Of a stretch of 64,000 nucleotides of DNA, positions 43,150 through 53,945 are shown one piece after another (the first letter of the stretch is position 1; the number at the start of each line of letters is the position of its first letter). The notes under the pieces are model-generated. The model saw only the letters and a program-made list of their open reading frames with translations. It had not been told where the DNA came from and ran no database searches. The stretch lies in contig OX463856.1 of the NCBI GenBank assembly GCA_949825065.1, positions 18,844,632 to 18,908,631 on the forward strand, written 5' to 3'. This stretch comes from Odontocerum albicorne. Its lineage: Eukaryota > Arthropoda > Insecta > Trichoptera > Odontoceridae. Position numbers and translations under genes: made by a program.

Positions 43150-43345
43150 GTAATAATAATAAAATGATAATTTATATAGCGCCGTTTCGAGAGTAAACTC
43201 TCTTCAAGAGCTCTCTAACTCGGAATTTATATAGCACCGTTTCGAAAGTAAGCTCTCTTCAAGGACTCTCTAGCTCTTAATTTATATAGCACCGTTTCGA
43301 GAGTAAACTCTCTTCAAGGGCTCTCTAACTGGGAATTCAAAGCCA
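43150..43345 (-). repeat. LINE-F/SINE tail amplified as 3 x 55-bp tandem units
   Basis: After (AAT)n, the block AATTTATATAGCGCCGTTTC then GAGAGTAAACTCTCTTCAAG and CTCTCTAACTCGG is repeated at 43169-43223, 43224-43278 and 43279-43333 with few changes. Confidence 0.85.
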
Positions 43346-43599
43346 CTTTAATTGACATTAAAAATTTAAATGTCGTTTGAATTATTTTACATATATACTG
43401 ATCGAATTATATTTTTAAAACTTTTAATATTAATGAAAATAGGAGCATGGGTACAATTTTGATACAAGTGTGTATGTACATATACACCGTATATACAAAA
43501 TTTAAAATGTTGGAGAGTATAACAAATTAGAGGAAATAAAATATGTTTTTGACACATGCAATAAGTATGTAGACACACTACACTCCACCTTAAGTCGAA

Positions 43600-43875
43600 A
43601 ATATTACTACTATGTCGGAAATCTACGAGGGTTTCGTTCTAGTTCGTCTTCTCTGGGTAAACTTTCTGCAGTTTTCTTACTAAGTATGTTTCTCTTACAT
43701 GTGTAGTTACGGAAAAGCTCATAATCTAACGACCGTAGCCACTACGTTCCTATCCTTACATTTTTTGTTTTTATTTTTAACAGGTCAATAAACGTGATTT
43801 TATATTCCGAACGCCCTCGAGGAGAGTCTACTCTCTAAACGGCGACATATAAACTGTCCTTTATTATTATTTTAC
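43600..43875 (+). mobile_element. LINE-F 3' region with tail
   Basis: TTTCGTTCTAGTTCGTCTTC, GTAAACTTTCTGCAGTTTTC, TAATCTAACGACCGTAGCC and GAGGAGAGTCTACTCTC, ending in TTATTATTATTTTA. Full 3' anchor preserved. Confidence 0.65.
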
Positions 43876-43884
43876 GTACATTAA

Positions 43885-43970
43885 AAATAATATAATAATT
43901 TATATGACACTTTTTAGAGAGTAGACTCTTGTCGAGGATACTCTCACTCGGTGATACAACCTTCTATCAT
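43885..43970 (-). mobile_element. LINE-F tail fragment, inverted to the previous copy
   Basis: AATAATATAATAATTTATATG, TTTTTAGAGAGTAGACTC and ATACTCTCACTCGGTG. With 43600-43875 it makes a tail-to-tail inverted pair. Confidence 0.6.
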
Positions 43971-44335
43971 TGAAAGATTACAATTATTACAGAAAATATG
44001 TCAGATGTAAGGATTGGAAGGTTGCTGCGAAAATAACAATAGATTTACTCGTATCTTAAAGAGGTAAATAATGGCACAGAGATCAAAGAACTGATTGGGT
44101 CTAGACATTTTCAATTAGTCCAGGGGAAGCTGAAATGAAGAATATTTTAGATTTTGCAATGTTGCTTTTTGAATCAAGATGAATTTAAAGCAATTTAAAA
44201 TAAAAAGCTTGATTGAAATGCTATTTTCGATGAAGTTGAATAATATTGTGTATGTTTTGTACATATTTTTTTCCGTTTTGATTATGTATTCAAATTTGGC
44301 GTTTTTTTTTGCTTATTTCCATTTTTGTGTACCTA

Positions 44336-44985
44336 ATGCATTTTAATGTTAACTTGATTGCTGATTCGATTTTTTCCCCTTGTTCTTTTTTTTTGGTTAA
44401 TATATACGCAATTTTGTTTATTTAATAAAGGTTGCTGCCGTTAAAAATTACAAATCAGACAAATAAACGAAATGTTTCTCACAAAAAAATGATATTTTTA
44501 ATGCATTTTAATGTTAACTTGATTGCTGATTTGAGTTTTTCCCTTGTTTTTTTTTTTGATTATTACATACCCAATTTTGTTTCTTTTATAAAGGTTGCTG
44601 TCGTTAAAAATTACAAATCAGACAAACAAACGAAATGTTTCTCACAAAAAGTAGATATTTTTAATACATTTTTATGTTAACTTAATTGCTGATTTGAGTT
44701 TTTCCCTTGTTTTGTTTTTGTATCAGTACATACCCAATTTTATTTCTTTCATAAAGGCTGCTGTCGTTAAAATTACAAATCCGATAAAACGAAATGTTTC
44801 TCACAAAACGTTGATATTTTTAATACATTTTAATGTTAACTTGTTTTGAGTTTTCTCCCCTTGTTTTGTTTTTTGGTTAGTGTATACACAATTTTATTTC
44901 TTTTATAAATACTTATTCCGTTCAAAATTACAAATGAGATCAATAAACAAAATCTTCCTCACAAAAAGTAAATATTTTTAGTTTC
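44336..44985 (+). repeat. ~160-bp tandem array, four units
   Basis: Blocks ATTTTAATGTTAACTTGATTG, CTGATTTGAGTTTTTCCC, CATACCCAATTTTGTTTC, TTTATAAAGGTTGCTGTCG, AAATTACAAATCAGACAAAC and CGAAATGTTTCTCACAAAAA recur at 163, 162 and 155-bp spacing. The last unit is truncated by deletions. One ORF (44432-44680) is only the array read in frame. Confidence 0.88.
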
Positions 44986-45331
44986 TATTTAAATAACTGT
45001 GGTATATCGTTATGGCGATAAATCGTGTAGCGATATTTAAAATTATTAAATGTATTCTATTCCCGAGATATATGTATTGTTGGATATATTTCAACGGACT
45101 TGTCTATTTATAGTTGGAATAACTTCAGAGTAAGTGAGCAATAAATAGTTAACTCAAATAATGACAGCCAATATTGTTTAATAAATTAACATTTGCCGTC
45201 ATTTTCGTTACAATTATGCCATATTTTTTCTATGAAATTCAATGAGAATCAACCCTTCTGTGATCATGTAACAAGTGAAAATTTATTCGAATGACAACCT
45301 ATGTGATTTAGTTAATAAAACATCCGAATAA

Positions 45332-45540
45332 GGGAGTCAGATTCAATTCTCGACGGTACCTGAATTTGTTTTTTAAAAAGGGTTTCAAATTGGGAAAAGA
45401 GTTTGGAAAAAAACACTCGCACGCGCAAGATGATTAATGGCAAACTGAAGGTTTCATGCTTACTCAAGTGTTTTTTAATCCGAAGGCTTAAGTAATGGAG
45501 CCAAAGACTAATGTTGTCTCCTAACCACATTCTTTAATGT
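45332..45540 (+). mobile_element. SINE-2 copy, 5' truncated
   Basis: AGATTCAATTCTCGACGGTAC, a TTTTTTAAAAAGGGTTTC block, AATCCGAAGGCTTAAGTAATG and AGACTAATGTTGTCTCC. Confidence 0.55.
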
Positions 45541-46002
45541 GTGCGTAATTGTCAAAAAATTAGAACCAATTGACGTATTAAATTAAAAATACTAAGTAAC
45601 TTGTATAATTGATTGCTCGATGTATATAAATGAAATAAATTTTAAATGAAAGTATTTTTAGTAAGTATAAACTTCTCTTCACAAGTTTAAATCATAAATA
45701 AATCAGTTTTATTAAATTAAAAAAAAAATTATTTACAAAAAAAAAAAACAGAAATTCTAGTTAAACTCAAATTTTAATTTAACTGAATCCAATAAACTTT
45801 ATTCGATTATTTACATAGTTCTAATATAAACAGTTATTTACAATACCTATACAAATAATGAAATTATTAAATTACTTTTGGTTTCCAAGTGACAATACCA
45901 TAGAAAGGCTACAAAATTGTTAACGATATGTCAAAAAGAATTAAAAAAGGTGAAATAATCTAGATTCATACATTAAGGTTAGATTTAAATAATATTGCAT
46001 TT
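45541..46002. other. AT-rich stretch, nothing recognised
   Basis: Long A-rich runs only. Confidence 0.4.
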
Positions 46003-46197
46003 TTGTTGTATACAGTACAACCTGGCGGGTTATTGCCATCTCTAACTAACCATAAATGTGTTAAAACCAGCCTTAAGTGAAAACCAGCCTTGAACCCTCT
46101 TTTATACCTTCAAGGCACTTACGGGAATCGAACAGGGATCTTACCAACGGGGAAGACAGGCGTCTTACCAACTTAAATTAACCATGGAGGTATTCAC
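46003..46197 (-). mobile_element. SINE-1 copy with two internal duplications
   Basis: GTTGTATACAGTACAACCTGG then GCGGGTTATTGCC; AACCAGCCTTAAGTGAAA followed by a partial repeat AACCAGCCTTGAACC. In the head, ATCTTACCAACGGGG precedes GTCTTACCAACTTAAATTAACC, so the acceptor-stem side is also doubled. Confidence 0.8.
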
Positions 46198-46682
46198 AAG
46201 TTCTCGGATGTAAAATGATAAATGTAATGTAATCATAATCAAATGTGTTTATTTTGATTTTATAAACAAATAATTTAGATGATTGATTTTTATTAAATGT
46301 GTATAATTCATTGTTTTTAAGTCAAAAATACTTTAAACTTGATATAATTACTCATAAGCCTTCCAATCTGTCAAATATCCTTAAAAGTTTAAATAATCTA
46401 TGATAGGTGTACATTAAGTTAAGGTCACATTGCTAAAGTATACAACTATTCAAATAGGTCTAAACCACAGTTTAACCATAATATACCAAAACCTTAAAAA
46501 AAGGTATGATTTCTTTCTAACACTAGATATCTTATTACGGTTTGTTAAAATACCAACGATAAAAACCATATTTTCTTTTTCAGACTTGATCTAAAGTCAC
46601 GAAAAAATATGTAAAAATTGCAAGATGTTCATTCTGTTATTGATTAAGAATTTGTGTAATTTCATCTTAAGGTAACAATAAT

Positions 46683-46690
46683 ACTTACAT
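46683..46690 (-). promoter_or_regulatory. Candidate splice donor downstream of the CpG island
   Basis: On the minus strand ACTGTAATGTAAGTATT holds a consensus-like GTAAGT. It lies about 240 bp downstream of the putative minus-strand start region, so a short non-coding first exon is possible. Confidence 0.2.
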
Positions 46691-46849
46691 TACAGTTGTA
46701 AAAATCCTACACCATATCTTAAATGAATCACATAAAACACAAAGAAAACGTGTGCACCGAAGTCAACGCGAAAACACTCAAAAATTATATCCAAACATTA
46801 AAATAACAAAAAATAAAAATAAAATCGAAAATCCGTAATTCACAAATGT

Positions 46850-47085
46850 TATTTGAACACGCACACACACCAAACGTGCAACGCGGCGGTTCAAGCCAAA
46901 CTAAAGTTACTCGACTGGAGTGTGGTACGACTGACCAATTATATCCCTTGACTCCGCCTCTCATCGATCAGCTATTGGTCGATTCGAGTCTGGCCCCGCC
47001 TCATCGAGGGACACTGTCAGCTGTTTTGAACAAAATGGCTGCCAGTGGGATGGGCGCATGCTCATGTGCTCAAGCCGGGAGCTAA
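46850..47085. promoter_or_regulatory. CpG-rich island, candidate host promoter
   Basis: In about 235 bp there are about 14 CpGs, against very few in the flanks. Motifs: CCAAT on plus (46935-46939), and the inverse ATTGG at 46974-46978. Two GC-box-like sites ACTCCGCCTC (46951-46960) and CCCCGCCTC (about 46995-47002). AAAATGGCTGCC (47032-47043) contains a YY1/Pho-like core (GCCAT on minus). Minus-strand TCAGTC (46929-46934) fits an arthropod initiator. The orientation is not settled. A plus-strand ATG gives only 16 codons. On minus, a 5' untranslated exon ending at the donor at 46688 is possible. Confidence 0.4.
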
Positions 47086-47275
47086 AGATTAATTTTGAAC
47101 CTCAAAGGATAAAGAACTAATGTCCACTTTTCTAATGCTTCAGTGAATTTATTTTTACATGACGAGTTATTCCTCATGACAGCTTTACAGGACACATCCC
47201 TCTGGCAATCCAAACAAATATTTTTACTCTTATCTATACATACTATAAATGTGGACTTCTTGTCAATATAAACAT

Positions 47276-47795
47276 GTATACCATCAAGACTGTCGAGGTA
47301 GACAGAGAGGACGGAGCACAGACACACATCCATATCCTCAACATCTTTACACCTTCTCATACAACTTATTTGATTTCTATGACTTTCTACGTTTCCTTCT
47401 TTTAAAACACGATTCACTTGAACCAACTATATTTTCCTTAGTTTTCATCTTACACGCCTTCCACTCAGATTTGCACAGTATATTTATTTTGTTAGTCTTT
47501 CTTTTTCTATTTGTCACACATGCCCAAACCATATCTGAGTGTTCATTTTAATCTTACTCAACACATCAGTCTTAAAATCACGTTCTTCCGTTTATTTCGT
47601 ATTTTGTCATACATTGTCACCATATGTATTCTTCTCATGCATGCATTTCAGTTATTATCCACGTCCATATTTGCCTTCCAAACATTCAAGTTGGTTCCAA
47701 AATACTATTATCTTAGCAGATTTTGATAATGTCTGATTCGAGTACATATGCTTAGTGCCTCATTGACGTTGTCTTCTTGTCAATATATACATAAA
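47276..47795 (-). pseudogene. LINE-A fragment
   Basis: In reverse: CTCTCTGTCTACCTCGAC end, KDVED-type codons, RNQISCMRRC, VNRVLKEGNVES, ...QTWKANMDVDNN, then ILRHYQNLLR, and upstream to the region encoding NKVNEAL. Second longest LINE-A copy; stops throughout. Confidence 0.82.
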
Positions 47796-48399
47796 AAAGA
47801 AATAATAATTTATTGATAAATCGTTATTTTGAAGCACCTATAACTTGAAGAGTGCTTCAAGAATTTGTATGAGAAAGTCACTAATCAGAATCACAAGAAA
47901 TTCAGATGAGAAAGTGTCTAAGTATACGAGTTTGGAACCAGTTGGAAATCAAACATGGACCCCTAAGGGGAAAGAAATACTCCTAACCATATACCACGAT
48001 CCTGAAAAACGTAACATGTCATATAATATATTTATTAATCCTTCCAATAATTAAAATATGTGATGTGTCAAGTGTCCATCTATAACACAATACGAAATAA
48101 ATTTCCACGAGACATTATGCTATATTCCATAAAGAAAATTACACACAAACAAGAAGTCTTATTTGTGCTTCCCTGATGATGAAGTGAAAACATTGAAACC
48201 GGTAGGATTATACCGTAACTTAAAGTGGAATAAACAGTGTTTGATAAAACAAATTACAATGTCTTTAAACCTCCACTATAAATAATACCTTTGTACGATT
48301 TTATTCAGCGAGTGTCTGTAAATTAAGTAAATGAAATAAATAAACAAATATAATATAAATAAACAAAGAGCATGACCAAAAAAATAATATTGTATTGTA
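47796..48399. other. Unassigned, includes a hammerhead-like word
   Basis: CTGATGA (48173) and GAAAC (48195) followed by a CGGTA/TACCG stem occur in this stretch, which resembles spacers of Penelope-type repeats. The fold is incomplete. Confidence 0.25.
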
Positions 48400-48621
48400 A
48401 ATAATATTGTGTATTACCATTCTGTAGCAAAGAATGCAATCTGGAAAGTTTAGTGTCATGTGGCAACCTCTTGCAAGTGACCAGACAAATACTCGTATCA
48501 AGTGACCTTAAGTGAAAACTAGACTGGAACTCTTTATTACAAATATGGTACTAAAGGACATCGAATCCATAAACCTTGGGATGGACGACAAATGGCTTAC
48601 CAATTAGGCTACGGTGGTCGT
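48400..48621 (-). mobile_element. SINE-1 copy
   Basis: GTCATGTGGCAACCTCTTGC, CTTAAGTGAAAACTAGACTGG, ATCGAATCCATAAACCTTGG and TTACCAATTAGGCTACGGTGG on plus; the GTATAC end is degraded. Confidence 0.75.
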
Positions 48622-49004
48622 CGGCCGTTCATCTGCCTATAACATAATATTTAAAATACTTATCTATGATAATATAAAAAATTAATGCTCGCAAGACATT
48701 ATTAGCCTATATTTTACAGAATTTATATTTTTGATCGCTTCAATTTTATTGGTTGACAGTATAAAAAATTTGGAACGTTTTTTGATACCAGGGGCGACCG
48801 TTGATGAAATAAATATTAACAAACCGTAACATTTAACTCACAATTTGGAAAAATTACGTCATTTTTTAGTTGTATCATAAGTTATCGTGGAATCTGTAAG
48901 TTATCGTGGGTGAATTTTAAGTAAACACTGATTTACCTTGATATAATAATGATTAATTAAAATTTATGGTGGTTTTGGTCTGTTCAACGAATATTATTAT
49001 ATTT

Positions 49005-49178
49005 TTTAGTTGTACTAATACAGTACGATCTAGCGTGTTTCGTATCATGTGGCAATGTCTTCCAGCCAACCTGAAAGATTTTAAAGAGGCCTTAAATGAT
49101 AAACCAACTGGAACTTCTTCAAAAAACTCGAGTATCAGCAGGAATCGAACTCCCAATCTCTACTAGGCCAAGAAAGTC
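49005..49178 (-). mobile_element. SINE-1 copy
   Basis: AGTACGATCTAGCGTGTTTCG, GTGGCAATGTCTTCCAGCC, AGGCCTTAAATGATAAACC, GGAATCGAACTCCCAATC. The stretch from GTCTTCCAGCC to the A box is deleted. Confidence 0.8.
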
Positions 49179-50439
49179 GACACGAATAGAAATGAAAGAA
49201 CCACAAAAAAGATTTATAATACGAATGTGGGAATGAAAATCGTGGTGTAGAAAGACAAAAAAATTTATGTTAAGACCATGAGAGTAAGAATTTGAAAGTC
49301 GTAAATTAAAAAATATTTAGTAGTGATTGCAAATTAAGAAAAATGCAAAGAGCTGTATAAAAAATGCAAACCAAGCAACATGCATGTGGCGTCATGGATA
49401 AATCTTCCGAGTTAACCTATCACCCAAGTCCAATAGGCACATTTGTATGTTAGTTAAAACATTATTAAACAAAACACTTAGACCGTTAGACACGATTATA
49501 AAATTGCATGCAATTTTAAATGTTATTTAATCATATTATTTGGAGCACATGCTTATTTTTTTTTTCATTTCAGTCTCAATTGACATTAAAAGATGTTTTA
49601 GATTGTTTTATGTCACAAATTAATTGAAATTAATATAAATATATTAATTGTAATTTCACATTGTACTTAGTGATCATTAGTAACAATTAGCATGTGTATA
49701 ATTAAATATTACATATTCTACTTATAGATGTGCATAATATTCCAATATATTTATGGTATATTTCAGGGATGGCTAACAGGTCGATAGCGAAGCAATTTTC
49801 GGTCGATTTTTTAAAACATTTAACGCGGCCGTCTTTGTAACTAACAATGTGGCGTGTGATGTTACCAAATCTCATTAGGCGCATGCACTTACTTGTCAAT
49901 GCAGTCAATTAGTTATACTTTTTTTATTATGTAGCTATATATACTCCAAATAAATTAACGAACGTTATTTAACATGTATGTATAAGTTTTCTTTTACTTA
50001 ATATTTTTTTGCAAAGTAAATTCATACGAGTATTAATCATCTTTTAGTTATTAGTTATGATTTTTGACCATGTGTGTTATGTGTTAAATCTTGTGAATTT
50101 GATAGGTAGATCGCGACTATTTTTTTACGTAAAAAATCGATCGCGACAGCAAACAAATTGGTCATCCCTGATGTGCTCGTATTTTCCTATTAGTTTTTGT
50201 CGATATCAATGTATTTGAACATGTTAATTCTATTATTGCAACGGTCATATTATGACTATTATTACGTAGTGTTTAATAAATCTAGATCCTTTATTTTTTG
50301 TTAACTTTCATTTTCTCGAGTAAAATTTCAATTTTATTTTTGTCAACCTTCAAGTACTCGTATTAGAGATATTGGTTGCGTATGCAGCTTTAAGAAGCAC
50401 TTGCAAGCTATGTTTTTAGGCAGACATTCAAAATTTATA
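49179..50439. other. AT-rich stretch, nothing recognised
   Basis: 1.2 kb with no repeat from the families above. 49760-49900 and 50105-50165 both carry a near-match TAGGTCGATAGCGA / TAGATCGCGAC segment, too short to classify. Confidence 0.4.
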
Positions 50440-50765
50440 TTTATATATGAACACTACAATCCCCCTAAAACCGAGCGTGTTACTATCACACACGGAAGAT
50501 CTACAAAGATTTCTTTCTAGTCCGTCTTCTCTTCGTAAGTTTTCTGCGGTATTCTTACCAAATATGTTTGTTTAAACACAAGCAGATGCGGACCACTTCC
50601 TAATCTAATGAGCGTAACTACTACAGTCCTGTCTTTCCAACACACTTTCTTTTTGTGTAATATTTTAAATCTGTCAATAATAGTGGATTTGAATCTCGAG
50701 TTAGAGCACCCTTGAGGAGAGTCTATCTAAACTGTTGATCCTTTATTAGTATCATTATTATTAAG
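50440..50765 (+). mobile_element. LINE-F 3' region, most complete 5' extension
   Basis: Begins TATATGAACACTACAATCCCC, then CTAAAACCGAGCGTGTTAC, CGGAAGATCTACAAAGATTTC, GTCCGTCTTCTCTTCGTAAG and AATCTCGAGTTAGAGCACCC, ending TATTAGTATCATTATTATTA. Confidence 0.65.
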
Positions 50766-50850
50766 AGGGTCGAAGACAATGTTGTTTCCCAATATTGAAT
50801 TCTGGCCATGCTTTTGAACACCACCATGTGAATATTTTGAAGAGCACCAT
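50766..50850 (+). mobile_element. SINE-2 3' end
   Basis: GGGTCGAAGACAATGTTGTTTC, GGCCATGCTTTTGAACA. Directly follows the LINE-F tail. Confidence 0.55.
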
Positions 50851-50973
50851 ACGAATGAATTTAAAGTATCATCAAATCTTAACATCACTCTAGATACAAA
50901 ATAACGGTCATATTCGCCAGCCTATCCTTTACCCTTGATTTCATTGGAGCTACTTAACAGTGTTTCTACTTAA

Positions 50974-51258
50974 CCTGTAAGCGAGTACGAATGCATCGGT
51001 GCGATTCACATTAACATTCAAGAAAAGTATAGATTATACCAAAAAGTTAATTGTATTCATACCCATGGATAATTTGTCAAAACAAATTCCTATTCGCAAT
51101 ACCTACAGTTTTCGCTTTTACCGATTTATAATAATAAAACGAAATACGAGTACGTATCATAATTCTTGAACCTCACATAAAAAATACGATTTTTAATAAA
51201 ATAACTCACTCCCTGTGAATATATTGTTCCTATATATAGTAAGTCACTAGCTTACAGG
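50974..51258. mobile_element. piggyBac-like MITE with TTAA target duplication
   Basis: TTAA at 50970-50973 and 51259-51262 flanks a 285-bp segment starting CCTGTAAGCGAGT and ending ACTAGCTTACAGG. The 13-bp inverted ends differ at one position. The TTAA duplication and CC-start are as expected for piggyBac-superfamily elements. No ORF. Confidence 0.7.
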
Positions 51259-51743
51259 TTAAATGAGGGCCGAATGACCGGCCCGTTCGGACCGCTTATA
51301 TTCGGTCGCAACTGAATGTTTACGTTACGATGAAAACTACGCTAAAGATTATAAAGCGTTCGGGGCGCATTCCCACGGATAACGAATCAGCCTTGAAGAT
51401 AAAAGCTACAAGTTTTCGAAACGTGGACAAATTGAGTAACAAAAACGCGGTAGAAACTAGGAAACAAATTATATCATAGATAAAAAGATCACGAAAGCTT
51501 ACGAACATTTTTTATTGTTAATCAAAAGTTTCTGCTTTAACTTTGAATATTTCTATGTAATTTTACTAATTACATTAATCTCTACGACACGTGTTTCTAT
51601 CTTCTGTTTGATGATGACAGCCTCAAAATAGGAAGGTAGAAAGATTAGTTTACTTAGTGGAATTAAAAAATTGCTTATTATTAAATATTTTTTCATTGTC
51701 TGTTCGAGTCTTCCTTTACTGTACTGCAGCTAATGTATAACAA

Positions 51744-51775
51744 TTTAGTTGTATATAGTGCAGCCCGGTGAAAAA
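51744..51775 (-). mobile_element. SINE-1 3' end scrap
   Basis: TTTAGTTGTATATAGTGCAGC; recognised only by the GTATAC-type motif. Confidence 0.35.
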
Positions 51776-51894
51776 AAAAACAGTAATTTCTGATTAGCAG
51801 ATTTTGTGTAATTTTTTTTTAATATTTTGGCTCGACATTTTTAAAAATTCTAATTTAAAAATGATAAGCTATAAGATTAATAAATACTCATATA

Positions 51895-52426
51895 GGCGCA
51901 AGGCGGCATATAGCCATAGGAAATAAAATCAATGGGGTATTAAAAAAGATATACTCGAAATAGACAGCACAAATATCTCCATAACTGTATTTTAGTACAA
52001 TCTTTGATGTATGGAAGTGGGAATTGGACTAATTAAAAGGAACCGAATAAATACTGTAGAAATGCGTGCACTGAAAATAATTCATGGTCTGGTAATTTAT
52101 GACCAAATACGGAATGGAGCGAAGGGATGAATGCGAACTTAAGGCTGATGGGTTGAGTAAGATGAAGAAGAACACTCAGATGATATAAGCACGTAGAATG
52201 AATGAATGAAGAAAGACAAATGTAGTGCAAATGCGATGTGATGAACATGGTTGGATCAAGTGAATAATATTTTGAAAGGACTCGTAGAAAATTAAAGTTT
52301 TATGAGGTGTATGGACATGGAAGACGCGAAGAATGTGTGTTGAGATAGGAAAGTCTGGTGCCCAATTCTCTTTGCCTATCCCGACAAGGAGGGGGCATGA
52401 TTGTATGTTATGTTATGATATGAGCC
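51895..52426 (+). pseudogene. LINE-A fragment
   Basis: Starts ATAGCCATAGGAAATAAAATC (IGNKINGVL), then NTVEMRALKIIH, DQIRNG.KG.MRT, KMKKNTQ, MNEERQM, then GTTGGATCAAGTGAATAAT, CGAGATAGGAAAGTCTGG-equivalent and the TGCCTATCCCGACAAGGAGG end. A deletion removed the RGRPR codons. Confidence 0.8.
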
Positions 52427-52427
52427 C

Positions 52428-52580
52428 AGACCTTTTGATAGCTTCTCGTATAAATGTATTTTCTGCTATTTATGTGTTTTTGAAATGTATGTTTTTTTAA
52501 ATATATTATGTACATACTATGTTGCTATCAATAAACGTATATATGCATTATTTATTATTATTATTTATTTATTTATGTAG
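52428..52580 (+). mobile_element. LINE-G 3' tail, second copy
   Basis: ATGAGCCCAGACCTTTTGATA then GCTTCTC, ACATACTATGTTGCTATCAA then TAAACG and TTTATTTA. It begins exactly at the LINE-A 3' end. Confidence 0.75.
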
Positions 52581-52644
52581 TATATACACCAGTAACTTTT
52601 ATATCTTAATTCAGTATTAATATTTAGACGCTGTATATATTTTC

Positions 52645-52712
52645 AAATATTAAACCCGTTAACCATGGATTGGAATGCAAGCAATTTACCAAATAGGTCA
52701 CCGAGATTATCA
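52645..52712 (-). mobile_element. SINE head fragment
   Basis: ACCCGTTAACCATGGATTGG and TTACCAAATAGGTCACCGAG on plus. Confidence 0.45.
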
Positions 52713-52743
52713 ATTTTTATTAAATTTTACAAAGTAGACTACC

Positions 52744-53148
52744 GTGCTTTATCCTCTAAGCCTGAGTTATGAATTACTGGGTTTTGTTCGTCTCACTTCT
52801 GCGGTTGGTGGAGGCACGCGTGATCAATACGGGACGGAGCGAGGATGGGGGAGGATTGCAAAAGAGGTAAATGTGAAGGAAATATGTGAGTACTTTGGAC
52901 TCGCGATGAAAGCGATCGAATGGAAGGATGATTTTAGAGGTTGCCTGAATAATACCAACCTATTGAAAGAAAATTCGAGTATATATTTACCTTCTACAAC
53001 TTTTTGTATTAAACTGGATTCATTTTTGGAAGATAAATTGTTCGAATCGTCTGGATACATTTTACTCATAATAAATTTTATTTATCAGTCGAAAAATAGG
53101 AAGTCGCACACCTCTTATTTATTTTTTTCTTTTAAAGCTTTATTATAA
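52744..53148 (+). other. Longest ORF in the window (134 codons), unrecognised
   Basis: It opens with a non-ATG codon after a stop. It reads ...SAVGGGTRDQYGTERGWGRI, AKEVNVKEICEYFGLAMKAI, EWKDDFRGCLNNTNLL..., then an AT-rich, hydrophobic C-terminal third likely to be chance. The first ~75 codons are GC-richer and have plausible coding composition. I see no domain, catalytic motif or splice signals. A TE fragment is likelier than a host exon. Confidence 0.25.
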
Positions 53149-53171
53149 AAGAATCCAGAGGGATTATATTC

Positions 53172-53210
53172 ACACGGCAATATCTTCCAATCAATCAGAT
53201 AAACTTTCTG
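53172..53210 (-). mobile_element. SINE-1 end, head-to-tail inverted with next copy
   Basis: ACGGCAATATCTTCCAATCAATCAGATAA. Lies right beside a plus-strand SINE-1. Confidence 0.45.
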
Positions 53211-53214
53211 ATAT

Positions 53215-53300
53215 TGGACGATGTGCGTGACCTAGTAGGTTGCGGTTTCGACCCCCGTCGGTATCAAAGTTTTCTAAATAGGTTTTTAAAAAAATATGAA
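53215..53300 (+). mobile_element. SINE-1 head, internally deleted
   Basis: GATGTGCGTGACCTAGTAGG, GTTGCGGTTTCGACCCCCG and TTTTTAAAAAAATATG; the anticodon-loop region is missing. Confidence 0.6.
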
Positions 53301-53523
53301 CAAAAGACGTATGGTTCAAAAGTTTCCGACCTGAATAAGTTAGATCGTTGCTGGACTAATTCCACATCAATCACAATGCATGATAAAAAAGTTATTCGAG
53401 TTAAATTTTTATACAATTATTCTCAGTATTATGTCAACTGGATGTAATAGAAGACGTGTTGTTTCGTTATATTCTAAAATGTTAAAAAATTTAATATCGC
53501 ATGGTAATAATTTTTTTTCATAC

Positions 53524-53680
53524 GTTGGAACGTTCAGATGCTGTATACGATGAATCTACGCCGTTATATTCCACAGTGAAAGATTGGGTTAAACAGTTTC
53601 GCTTAGGCAGAAAATCTATTTGACGATGACCCTCGTCAAGGCAAATCAGCAGAAGGAATTACTTGAGAAATTTCTGAATT
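53524..53680 (+). pseudogene. mariner-like transposase N-terminal fragment
   Basis: LERSDAVYDESTPLYSTVKDW, VKQFRLGRKS, a frameshift, then DDPRQGKSAE and EIS. This is the second helix-turn-helix half and the linker (STVxxWxxxFxxGRxSxxDDxRxGRP) of mariner transposases. No catalytic part follows. Confidence 0.75.
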
Positions 53681-53945
53681 ATTTTTCAGTGATATTAAAA
53701 AATTTAATCATTCTTAAAAATATATATATTAAACTACAAGGCGACTATATTGAAAAATATTTTTTTAATTCCTTTTATTATATTCTTTTTATCTTTGGAC
53801 AGAATTTTTTTTGACCGTACTAAAAACAACAATATAAATATTATTAATCAAAAGAAGAGCGATGCTGAAAAGGAAAAGAAAATGGGGAATGTAACAAACT
53901 TCGGAGTTGATATTAAGAGTTTATTCAATCGCATTTTAAAACATT

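Noticed and set aside
48173..48218. Hammerhead ribozyme (CTGATGA...GAAAC with CGGTA/TACCG stem)
   Set aside because: Stem II does not pair, one extra C lies between GAAA and stem III, and stem I is weak; may be a decayed retroelement motif.
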